A stretch of DNA of 49,235 nt from Planctomycetaceae bacterium (GTDB lineage Bacteria > Planctomycetota > Planctomycetia > Pirellulales > Pirellulaceae), in contig PKCN01000270.1 in the NCBI GenBank assembly GCA_002862205.1, positions 1-49,235 of the forward strand, in the 5' to 3' direction. A model generated the notes under the pieces. The model was not told where the DNA came from. It did not search any database and was given only the letters and a program-made list of their open reading frames with translations. Made by a program: the position numbers and the translations under genes. This document shows positions 1 to 8,779 of this stretch, piece by piece. Each line of letters begins with the position of its first letter. Position 1 is the first letter of the stretch.

Positions 1-405
1 GCGAACAGCGAACTGCAATCAAACTACCATGCCACCAACCACAATTGTGCAATCGCGAGAAAGAAGGAAACATTTCCTTGAGCAAACCGCCAGTTTGCAC
101 CATTGAATCCTGGGCAGCATGCGAGGAAACTGACCCCGGGACTTCGACTTGAACCGCATCGCTGAGCTTCTCCAACGAACCTGCCTCGCCTCAGCAGGAG
201 CCAGCAGCCTTTCATGGGAATGCTTCACTTTCAGCCTTGCCCATGGCTGCCACGCGGGCATTTTCATTCCGGGGGTACTGTTTGAGAAATGAGGCCAGAC
301 GATTCCAGCGCGTCTCATTTCAACCACTATTTCTATGAGGCACTCGCTGAAACAGCCGTAACACAACGGCGATGCTTTCGGAGTCTGCAGGCACACGACC
401 AGCTA
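1..405. other. Left-edge stretch without a recognised gene
   Basis: No open frame here resembles a protein I recognise, and no RNA gene is evident. Minus-strand frames are open for up to about 125 codons, but their composition (Cys- and Trp-rich, no domain signature) does not look coding. The stretch ends at the terminator of the tRNA-Ser gene. It may be spacer, or the tail of an unseen neighbouring locus. Confidence 0.4.
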
Positions 406-440
406 TAAAAAAAGGCAGACTGCAATCACTGCAATCTGCC
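406..440 (-). terminator. Intrinsic terminator after tRNA-Ser
   Basis: On the minus strand a stem GGCAGA-TTGCA / TGCAG-TCTGCC is followed directly by a run of seven T. It begins five bases past the 3' end of the tRNA, so it is the natural end of the tRNA-Ser transcript. Confidence 0.8.
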
Positions 441-444
441 TAAG

Positions 445-527
445 CGGAGGACACGGGGCTCGAACCCGCAGCCCCTTGCGGGGTACCTCAGTTCCAGTGA
501 GGCCGCTCACCAATTCGCTTATCCTCC
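445..527 (-). tRNA. tRNA-Ser (anticodon GGA)
   Basis: Read on the minus strand, the 83 nt fold as a class II tRNA. The acceptor arms are GGAGGAT and GTCCTCC (one G-T pair) with discriminator G. The anticodon arm is CCTCA-CTGGAAC-TGAGG, giving anticodon GGA. There is a long variable arm (CCCC-GCAA-GGGG) and a T arm GCGGG-TTCGAGC-CCCGT. The long variable arm and G73 are the identity marks of serine tRNAs. The 3' CCA is not encoded (CTTA follows). An intrinsic terminator lies immediately downstream, and rho is upstream on the same strand about 110 bp away. Confidence 0.93.
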
Positions 528-638
528 GGGCGAAGTCCTGCACATTCTTGCGAGCGTTTCAATTCTATGCAATGACAGGCAAAGCAGAGTTTTCTCGACA
601 AACACTCACGTTCATTCTGTGCAGAGATACTCTCCAGA

Positions 639-1973
<1,335 letters not shown>

Positions 1974-2338
1974 GTGTCATCCAGAGTGCTCTTCGCGTCA
2001 AAAAATCAATTCGCCAAGGAGACTACTGAGTCGATACTGAATCAAAGACCAACTTGGATCACTGTGATGAACACAGTTCGCAAAGTTTCGAATCTGATTC
2101 CTTCAACTCAAAGCCTTCCATTAAGGCAGAAGATTCAGTGACTTGTCAGCAAGATTGAAAGATTTACCGCGACAGGAACAGAGTGATAAAAACCTTCGCT
2201 ATTGAAGCAGCGGTAAAGCCCCGCAAAGGTCAAAACTGTTTGTATTGTTTAGTTGTAAATTCACCGATGAATATCCGTTTCTCAACCAAGCCTGATTTTT
2301 GAGGCAGCGACACGCAAACGCCTGCCCTGGCTGAGTCA
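1974..2338. other. Spacer upstream of rho
   Basis: No convincing coding frame. It should hold the rho promoter and leader (minus strand), but I cannot place -35/-10 elements with confidence. No strong hairpin with a T-run was found. Confidence 0.4.
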
Positions 2339-2692
2339 CTATTTTTTCGAGCGTTTCGCATTGGCTGCATCTGAGTCAGCAGCATCCCGAGGATCTCTTT
2401 TCCAGTGGCTGGAACAAACTGTAAACGTATCCCACGAATGGTGAGTGGAAATGGCGTCAATGCTTCTGTGGCTTCCGGCCACCAATGCACTTTTTAGGTC
2501 TTTGAGGAACTTATTTCTATGAAGTTTAATGAACCGTTTCTTTCGGTTCGTTAGGAGGATGTAATCCGGCCAAGGCCGTCGATCCTCATGCATGTCATGG
2601 ATCCGATCGCAGACAAAACATCCGTATTCCCCAAGATTTTGATGTCCAAAATCCTTGGTGAAGTGTGGTGGTCGCAGGTGCGGTGTCACCAC
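2339..2692 (-). CDS. Small hypothetical protein (117 aa), tentative
   Basis: I do not recognise the family. The frame starts with GTG (a second GTG follows at once) and ends just before rho's upstream spacer. The middle reads like a real soluble protein: a CxxC pair in EYGCFVCDRIHD, then a basic segment RPWPDYILLTNRKKRF and LHRNKFLKDLKSAL, with G/C-biased third positions. The last 40 residues are less convincing, being rich in Ser, His and Asp and lacking motifs. There is no clear Shine-Dalgarno sequence. It could be a genuine planctomycete-specific small protein or a chance frame. Confidence 0.4.
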   Translation of the reverse strand: MVTPHLRPPHFTKDFGHQNLGEYGCFVCDRIHDMHEDRRPWPDYILLTNRKKRFIKLHRNKFLKDLKSALVAGSHRSIDAISTHHSWDTFTVCSSHWKRDPRDAADSDAANAKRSKK

Positions 2693-2990
2693 ATCAGAGG
2701 GACGCGATCAAGACGTCCAAGGAGAGGCAGCCGAGTCGTGAAACTCCCGTGCCTTCAGCTTCGAATGAAATATAAGCCCTGAAATGGCCATGTCAAGCCT
2801 GATTAGTGAAGATATACCCCACCAGAATGGGCGGGTCCCCCAAGATCACGCTAGCGTCAAAGTCGACCTAATTTGTAGGTTCGTATCAAGCCGCAGAGTC
2901 CCTGTGGCCGATCAGAAGCATGCGTGAGGTACGTTTTTCTCGCAATTGCCATTAGTTTTTACATTAAATCGAAGACAGGAAGCAGGTTTG

Positions 2991-4181
2991 ATGCGCACGG
3001 CAGCCCCCAAACTATTGGTCATGATGGCAGTATCGCTCATGACTTCTCATGTCGCCCAAGCAGAGATTTCTTGGGAATCAGACCTCCGCACCGCCCACCA
3101 AAAAGCTGTTGCAGAAAATAAATTACTGCTGCTTCACTTTTACAGTGATAACTGCATCTGGTGCGATCGCCTCGAAGCAGGTGCGTTCAAACAGGGAAAT
3201 GTCGACCAGGCCATCGGCCGCGACTATATCGCTTTGAAAGTACATGCCAAAAAGAGCGGCAAACTAGCCAGTCTATTCAAAGTCTCCAAGTTCCCCACGG
3301 ATGTCATTGTCACCACCGAGGGCCAAACACTTGCTCATCGTGTCAGCCCTCAGCAGCCCGAGCGCTACGTGGCCATGCTGACAGGCTGCGTTGCATCCAA
3401 ACCCGTCGCCCAAGTTGCAGAAAACATTGATCAGAAACCACTGCAGCAAGCACCTGTGACTGGCACCACAACAAAACCAGATCCGACATTGCCAGCCACG
3501 CCGAACAACGAACTGTCCACGACCCCCAGACCTCGCCTCAGCAGCGGGGTCGAAGCCCGACTCGCTGGCTCTCGTGGCCCCAGCACGAATTTGCCGAATT
3601 CGTCATCCAATGAAACATTCAGCCAATTACCTGTGCCGGGCAACGCTGCTTACGGGACGGCGCCTGCCGCTCCGCAATTGTCTTTGCCCAACTCCCAGCC
3701 AGGTGCTCCCAGCAGCAACCAACCCGCTGCCGATCCTGTCGATGACTTGGGTCCCGAAACTCAATCGCCATCCAATCAAGTACCAACGGCAATTGTGAAG
3801 CCTGAACTTGCCATGCAGGGCTTCTGCGCGGTGACCGTCATCAACGAAAATCGTTGGATCGAAGGCAGATCCGAATACGGTGTGATCCATCTTGGAAAGC
3901 TTTATCTGTTCTCAAGCCAGCAAGCGATGGGTTCATTCCTGGCCGATCCCGCTCCCTTCACTCCCGTCCTCAATGAAATTGACGTGGTACGATTTTTCGA
4001 AGAACGCAAAATCGTGAAAGGCAAGCGAGAATTTGGGGTGCTCGATCCGGTCCACAATCGCATGTTCTTTTTCGCCGATGAAGCCGCTTTAAAACATTTT
4101 GAAAATGAATACGAGCGTTACACAGATGCGGCGATCGAGGTGATGGAAACAGCTGTCAAAGAAGCAAATCCCGGAACCTGA
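2991..4181 (+). CDS. Exported thioredoxin-fold protein with C-terminal YHS-like repeats
   Basis: The 396-aa protein starts at an ATG with an AGGAAG ribosome site 8 bases upstream. An earlier in-frame start at 2946 would spoil the signal peptide. Residues 1-24 form a signal peptide ending in VAQA. A thioredoxin domain follows (about 25-135) with the redox motif CIWC at 55-58 and the cis-Pro loop (FPT) near 102, similar to the DUF255/thioredoxin_7 type. A Pro/Ser/Asn-rich linker spans 140-270. The C-terminus (about 275-385) carries two YHS-like modules (FCAVTVINENRWIEG..YGVIH, then IVKGKREFGVLD..MFFFADEAALKHF), a fold known from metal-associated proteins. Likely role: an envelope thiol-disulfide or metal-handling protein (inference). 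A strong terminator follows the gene. Confidence 0.8.
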   Translation: MRTAAPKLLVMMAVSLMTSHVAQAEISWESDLRTAHQKAVAENKLLLLHFYSDNCIWCDRLEAGAFKQGNVDQAIGRDYIALKVHAKKSGKLASLFKVSKFPTDVIVTTEGQTLAHRVSPQQPERYVAMLTGCVASKPVAQVAENIDQKPLQQAPVTGTTTKPDPTLPATPNNELSTTPRPRLSSGVEARLAGSRGPSTNLPNSSSNETFSQLPVPGNAAYGTAPAAPQLSLPNSQPGAPSSNQPAADPVDDLGPETQSPSNQVPTAIVKPELAMQGFCAVTVINENRWIEGRSEYGVIHLGKLYLFSSQQAMGSFLADPAPFTPVLNEIDVVRFFEERKIVKGKREFGVLDPVHNRMFFFADEAALKHFENEYERYTDAAIEVMETAVKEANPGT

Positions 4182-4210
4182 TTTCACCGCAGCCGAAACG
4201 ACATAACACA

Positions 4211-4247
4211 AAATGGCGGTCAGCCTGAAAGCATGACCGCCATTTTT
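4211..4247 (+). terminator. Intrinsic terminator
   Basis: A perfect 12-bp stem, AAATGGCGGTCA / TGACCGCCATTT, surrounds an 11-nt loop and runs into a T-run. It lies 30 bp after the stop of the thioredoxin-YHS gene. The A-rich 5' flank could let it act weakly for the convergent gene at 4320-4619 too. Confidence 0.85.
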
Positions 4248-4319
4248 CTTTACAAAGAACGACTACTGCTCGATGAATCATCAAATATCATCGTGAATCG
4301 CAAGCGAGAACGAACCCAG

Positions 4320-4619
4320 TCACACCACCGTGCTTGTAGCGGATTCCAAGCAGGTCGAGAATTGGTCGCCCCTCAGGTATTGGGCGGATGGCGCAGCATA
4401 ACTGGGCCGAAGCCTGAGCAGCACAGCAAGTGCCACAAGCAAAAATGCAATGGAGAGCAGCACCCAAACTGCCCTCGCAGCCATTTTCCCGTAACGTTGC
4501 GTGACTCGCTGAAAGGTTCGCAACTGATAGGGCGCTTCCCAAGGACCAACACCAATCAACAACCCCAGCAACGACAAAACGATTGCCAGACTACCAACGA
4601 GAATCTCGTCCGGATTCAC
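4320..4619 (-). CDS. Small two-helix membrane protein
   Basis: The 99-aa protein starts with GTG, preceded by GAGAGG seven bases upstream on the minus strand, which supports the start. Two hydrophobic segments (about residues 7-25 and 49-68) flank a short amphipathic loop with EAPYQLRTFQRVTQRYGK. No catalytic motif is visible and I do not recognise the family. The convergent neighbour ends at a terminator about 70 bp away. The function is unknown, but the TM pattern and ribosome site make it a credible gene. Confidence 0.6.
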   Translation of the reverse strand: MNPDEILVGSLAIVLSLLGLLIGVGPWEAPYQLRTFQRVTQRYGKMAARAVWVLLSIAFLLVALAVLLRLRPSYAAPSAQYLRGDQFSTCLESATSTVV

Positions 4620-5038
4620 AGCTTACCTCTCTGCTTTTCTTTGCACGGGATTAGTCAACTTTGCACGGAATGGGCCGTGACTCAATTCATTCGTCTCGAA
4701 TTCTAACCGGTCACCGTCAAGAATAAAAAGCACCTTGTGCTCATTTGTCGTCAGCTTACAAAACTCGCGTCATCCTTTCCTGGGCACAAAAACGCAGGAA
4801 CAGTAGGAGGCTGTCCTGTAGGGTGCTGCCACAATCCAGTTGGAATCACGTCAGCCATCATTCCACTTCGCCAATCTGAACGCTTGGTAACAGAGAACTA
4901 GGCAGTAGGACGCTGGGCAGTAGGACGCTGGGCAGTAGCGATTTTCCGTGCTGCCTGCAGCAGGTTACTCAGGGGAGTGGTGACTGCGCCCCCATCACCG
5001 CAGCGATCCCCCTTCGCTCCGTAATCCAAAGCATTTCA
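4620..5038. other. Intergenic stretch with a short tandem repeat
   Basis: No coding frame is supported. The stretch contains the 15-bp tandem repeat at 4901-4938 and is otherwise featureless. It separates two minus-strand genes. Confidence 0.5.
4901..4938. repeat. 15-bp tandem repeat, about 2.5 copies
   Basis: The unit GGCAGTAGGACGCTG occurs twice exactly (4901-4915, 4916-4930), followed by a partial copy GGCAGTAG. It is intergenic, about 100 bp past the stop of the minus-strand HEAT/TPR gene. It is one of several unrelated minisatellites in this window. Confidence 0.85.
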
Positions 5039-5776
5039 TCAAGAGTCGGCACGCCGCATCTTTCGACGCAGAGTTCGTATCTGAAGTCGCACCGACTCAA
5101 GATCTGGACAGATGCTCAATGCCCTCCGCAATGCCATCAGGGCCCCGGGGTTATCATTCAACTCAATCCTGCAACGTGCCAGCCCTTGCCACGCAGGATA
5201 GTGAAAACGGCAATACCACAAGCACGCGCGATACACTCCCTCTGCCTGAAAGTGGTCCCCCACTCCATGCCAACAAATAGCCAACTGATGATGGGCTTCA
5301 GCAAACCGCGGCGCCTGTGCCACCAGATCCTCGGCTAGGCTGATTGCCTTTTGGTATTCACCACCATCGTTTATATGCATCACCCTGAGCAGATGTTGCT
5401 GATGCAGGGAGGCACAATTCCTGAGTAGGATTGCCCTGAATGAATCATCTGCTGCAAGTCGGACGCCACGATCAGGGTCATTCAATACTCTCGCAAGCGG
5501 CGAAATCGAATGCTCATTCCCGAGTATTCCGAGGGCAAGGGCCGCGGCACGACGAGTCTCGGGTTCTCCACGTCTCAGAAGCGTCAATAGCGTGAACTGC
5601 GAATAATGCTCATCAACCTCCCATGCGAATGCCGCGGAGTCCGATGAAGATAAATAACGTCGATATGCCGTCGCCAGACGATTCGATTTAAGTGCCGGGG
5701 AAGTCACCTTCGCTCCATGGTCAGTGGACATCTTTCCTTGGTGCCGACGCGAGAACTGCGGCAAGAGAGGATCCAT
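5039..5776 (-). CDS. HEAT-repeat / TPR protein
   Basis: The 245-aa protein has no signal peptide or membrane segment, so it is probably cytoplasmic. An N-terminal helical part contains a HEAT-like repeat (ETRRAAALALGILGNEHSISPLARVLNDPDRGVRLAADDSFRAI split over two helices). The C-terminal half has about three tetratricopeptide repeats (YQKAISLAEDLVAQAPRFAEAHHQLA, then GDHFQAEGVYRACLWY and NPGALMALRRALSI). These are protein-protein interaction scaffolds, and no enzyme motif is present. I chose the ATG at 5776 because GGGGGAGG lies just upstream; a GTG four codons earlier is possible. The partner is unknown. Confidence 0.75.
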   Translation of the reverse strand: MDPLLPQFSRRHQGKMSTDHGAKVTSPALKSNRLATAYRRYLSSSDSAAFAWEVDEHYSQFTLLTLLRRGEPETRRAAALALGILGNEHSISPLARVLNDPDRGVRLAADDSFRAILLRNCASLHQQHLLRVMHINDGGEYQKAISLAEDLVAQAPRFAEAHHQLAICWHGVGDHFQAEGVYRACLWYCRFHYPAWQGLARCRIELNDNPGALMALRRALSICPDLESVRLQIRTLRRKMRRADS

Positions 5777-6431
5777 GACCTCCCCCACGTGCAGCTACGA
5801 CAAATCCATCACACTACGCACACCGCTGCGCCGTACCACAAGCCCCCCGCGCAGGAAGCCTGACGACTCAGCGATGCCAATGCTTAGCGATCGCGTCTCG
5901 CGAGTCTAGTCAGGACAGCAGATGACTACAAGCAATGAAACAACTCAGAAACACAATAATCCGAGTCGCCTAAAGAAGCTCCTGCAATCATCAAAACATC
6001 GTACTTGGCAAGACTGTAAATACAATTTTGCAAACTCATGCTATCACGGCATTTGGGTCATCTGCAGTCGAGTGAAATCGCAGTTTCCATCACAGGGCTC
6101 ACAAGACACCTGGAAAAAAAAATCTTCAGCCAATCAACCCCACCATTGGGTCTTAAAAACTGCCTAATCGTACAACTCCAACAGCCTTACCTGTCTTTGC
6201 CTCAAAACCTTGACACACCAAACGCCACGGCTGATCAGTGCGTGATGCAAAGCAGCGATCCCTAACGCAGGCGAACACGGTGCAACAGATGCTGATGTCC
6301 AGCAAAGAATCAATGCTACCGTTTTCAAAACGCCCTCATTCAAAGCAGCATCACGCTATAATCACAGGGGGAGTGAAACGGCCTTTGTTTCTACTGCTGA
6401 TTCCCGCGACCATGCACACTGGCAACGATCC
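5777..6431. other. Intergenic region between divergent genes
   Basis: About 650 bp between two divergently transcribed genes, so it should contain both promoters. Short plus-strand frames exist but show no domain, good ribosome site or coding-like composition. No tandem repeat or T-run hairpin was seen. Confidence 0.45.
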
Positions 6432-7538
6432 ATGCGTTCATTTCATCCGCCGATTTTCTGCTTCAATTCAGCTGTCGGCTTTCCTGCCAAGTTTGTTCTG
6501 GCCGCAACGCTCATCGCGGTACTTTCGGCTGCCAGCTTGAGCCGGGCAGATGATCTCTCCGAAGCCAGCCCGATTTACGGCAAGCTGGCAAGCCCGATGA
6601 ACTCTGTTTTCGATGGCAAGTCCTTCCGATCGGCCATCGCCGGGATCGCCGGGCAAGTTGACCTGAATGTATGGTTGGATCGTCGCGTTGACCCCACCGC
6701 CCCTGTCAAAGCCGCAGCCTCAGGAGCAACAGTCTACGGCGCAATTGAACAAATTGCGGGATCGCGTGACTGTGTGCTGATGCCGGTGGGCAACGTGTTG
6801 CTTGTCGGACGACGTGATTGGGTTGCCAAGTTGACAGCGACGATGCTGAACCCAGCGTCCACAAAGAACCAAGCGTCTTCAAAACTCATCGATGTCAACT
6901 GGGACGACCTGACCACGCCAACCGCTGCCCTGAAACGAGTGCTTGGAAACAAGTCCGAGATGGCACAGGCACTCCCCCACGACTTATGGCCAAAAACCAG
7001 CTGGACACAAATCAATCAGAATGTCGCGGTCGCACTAATCCTGGCACAGTTTGATTTACAATTTGATCCCTCTTCGTTCCCACAGCGTTTGGTCACCAGC
7101 CCACTGACCCCCAGCGATAGTTTCAGCCGTCGCTACTCCAGCACACTCGCTCGAGCAGTCCGCCCCACCATCACCTCCGTTGATGCAGACAGTAGTGTGA
7201 GACTCTCTGGCCAGTGGCTACAAGCCAAAGCAAACTTCAATGCCCACCTTTCTGCAACTCAAGCCATTTTCGCAGCATTGAAACCCAAGCTTCCTGATCC
7301 GGACAAGGATACCTTCACGCTTAAGCAAATGCGTACCAGTGCTGGAAATGCTTTGCAACAACTTTGCCGTGTTGCAGGCCGACGGTGCGAGATCGCTGAC
7401 AACGCAAGACAGGCGTGTGAGATAACGGTAACGGTTCAAGGCAAAGATGCCACGCTTCGAGAACTCATTGAACTGGTGGCAACGCAAGCCGGTGTAAAAG
7501 CAACCTGGGGCGACGGCGTGATTTCCATCTCGCTTTGA
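6432..7538 (+). CDS. Exported hypothetical protein with a secretin-N-like (STN) C-terminus
   Basis: The 368-aa protein has an N-terminal signal peptide (about residues 1-40, hydrophobic core FVLAATLIAVLSAASLS, then RADD). Two segments have the pattern of a short N0/STN-type fold. One (about 45-120) is FDGKSFRSAIAGIAGQVDLNVWLDRRVDP..VYGAIEQIA..VLLVGR. The other, at the C-terminus (about 305-368), is ITVTVQGKDATLRELIELVATQAGVKATWGDGVISISL. STN domains occur in secretins and TonB-dependent receptors, but here no secretin barrel follows, so it may be a stand-alone periplasmic adaptor (inference). The start lacks a strong ribosome site. The middle shows no recognised domain. Confidence 0.65.
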   Translation: MRSFHPPIFCFNSAVGFPAKFVLAATLIAVLSAASLSRADDLSEASPIYGKLASPMNSVFDGKSFRSAIAGIAGQVDLNVWLDRRVDPTAPVKAAASGATVYGAIEQIAGSRDCVLMPVGNVLLVGRRDWVAKLTATMLNPASTKNQASSKLIDVNWDDLTTPTAALKRVLGNKSEMAQALPHDLWPKTSWTQINQNVAVALILAQFDLQFDPSSFPQRLVTSPLTPSDSFSRRYSSTLARAVRPTITSVDADSSVRLSGQWLQAKANFNAHLSATQAIFAALKPKLPDPDKDTFTLKQMRTSAGNALQQLCRVAGRRCEIADNARQACEITVTVQGKDATLRELIELVATQAGVKATWGDGVISISL

Positions 7539-7733
7539 TAAACCAGCATGAGAGAAACGACCTTCTCACTACCGCAGAAAGGCAATGCAATGGCTCGCAA
7601 CCCATTGCTTCCACACCAGAAAAATGCATGACTGCGGTATTTGAAGCATTCAACCTCTACAAGGCTTCAAGACAATGACATTTCAAACCAATGAAGTCAT
7701 GACGAACACGTCCCCGCCTGCTAAACTGCCAGC

Positions 7734-8642
7734 ATGAAAAATCAAGAACAACGCCGGTATCGGTCAATCGCAACACTTTTGCTCATTGCATCTGTCATTT
7801 TTTCTGGCTGTAATTCAGCCAGCCAAGTCTCCAACAGCTCCTCCAGCACGGAGGCCTCAAACGACGAGGCCTCAAACGACGAGACCTCAAGCGAAGAGAC
7901 CTCAAACGAAGAGACCTCAAACGACGAGACCTCAAACGACGAGACCTCAAACGACAAGACCTCAAACGACGAGACCTCAAACGACAAGGCCTCAAACGAC
8001 AAGGCCTCAAACGACAAGGCCTCAAACGACAAGGCCTCGGCCACACGGGAGCCCGCTTCTGACGCTACAGCCCCAACGACGGAAAACGAATCACCGGCAG
8101 CATCCACAGAAACATCTGCAACCGAGCCATCTTCAGACGCTTCAGAGAAGCCCTCCACTGATTCCCCGGCGATGAGTTCGGACGCTTTCCGAATGGCAGC
8201 ACTTGAAGGAAGAACGGGAGATGTCAAACGGGGGTTGGACAGCGGCATCGACATCGAAGCAGTCGACCCCAATCGGAAACATACGGCTTTGCACCTCGCT
8301 GCGTACAACGGTCACACCCAGACCGTACTTTTCCTGCTCAAAGAGGGCGCCAAGATTGATTGCCGTGATTTGGAAGGAAAAACACCTCTAATTCACGCGT
8401 GCACAGGTCCGTATCCCAAAACTGTAGAGGCCTTAATCAAGGCCGGTGCTGACGTGAATGCCAAAGGCTCCACAGAGGGATTCACACCACTCATGATGGC
8501 CGCTGGCCTCAATCAGCCCAAAAGTGTCGAGATCCTGCTTGCAAACGGAGCGAACAAACAAGCGGTTGATCAAGACAATGACAAAGCAATCGATCACGCC
8601 CGCAGAGCGGGTCTGAGCGAGATCACCAAACTCCTTGAGTAA
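7734..8642 (+). CDS. Ankyrin-repeat lipoprotein with a pentapeptide-repeat linker
   Basis: The 302-aa protein has a lipoprotein signal peptide with lipobox FSGC (Cys26), so it is probably membrane-anchored outside the cytoplasm. Residues 42-101 consist of 12 copies of a five-residue repeat (SNDET, SNDEA, SNDKT, SNDKA and variants). The first half is acidic, and the last four copies are SNDKA. A Ser/Thr/Glu-rich stretch follows. The C-terminus (about 148-302) contains four to five ankyrin repeats (HTALHLAAYNGHTQTVLFLL, KTPLIHACTG, FTPLMMAAGL). Ankyrins bind proteins, and the long flexible linker would hold them away from the membrane. The gene reads away from a large lipoprotein gene on the other strand. 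Confidence 0.85.
   Translation: MKNQEQRRYRSIATLLLIASVIFSGCNSASQVSNSSSSTEASNDEASNDETSSEETSNEETSNDETSNDETSNDKTSNDETSNDKASNDKASNDKASNDKASATREPASDATAPTTENESPAASTETSATEPSSDASEKPSTDSPAMSSDAFRMAALEGRTGDVKRGLDSGIDIEAVDPNRKHTALHLAAYNGHTQTVLFLLKEGAKIDCRDLEGKTPLIHACTGPYPKTVEALIKAGADVNAKGSTEGFTPLMMAAGLNQPKSVEILLANGANKQAVDQDNDKAIDHARRAGLSEITKLLE
7857..8036. repeat. In-frame 15-bp coding minisatellite, 12 copies
   Basis: Twelve 15-bp units of the form TCAAACGACGAGACC lie inside the ankyrin lipoprotein gene, in phase with its codons. Variation is concentrated at the codons for residues 2-5 of the unit (D/E, E/K, T/A). The last four units are identical, which suggests recent expansion by slippage at the 3' end. 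Confidence 0.9.
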
Positions 8643-8779
8643 CCCTGTTCGCATTAGCACAAAGCCAACTTCCGCCAAAATTCACTTCGCCCCGGGCCTC
8701 GCACCCTGAAAACGGCCCGTGCGTCGAGAGGCGAGGTCTCCGAAAACCCAGGCTCTGGAGCAATCACCAACCCAAACAA

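Noticed and set aside
7742-8308. A 188-codon minus-strand frame with repeats of the type SFEVS
   Set aside because: It is the mirror of the 15-bp minisatellite in the ankyrin lipoprotein gene, which has lipobox and ankyrin domains.
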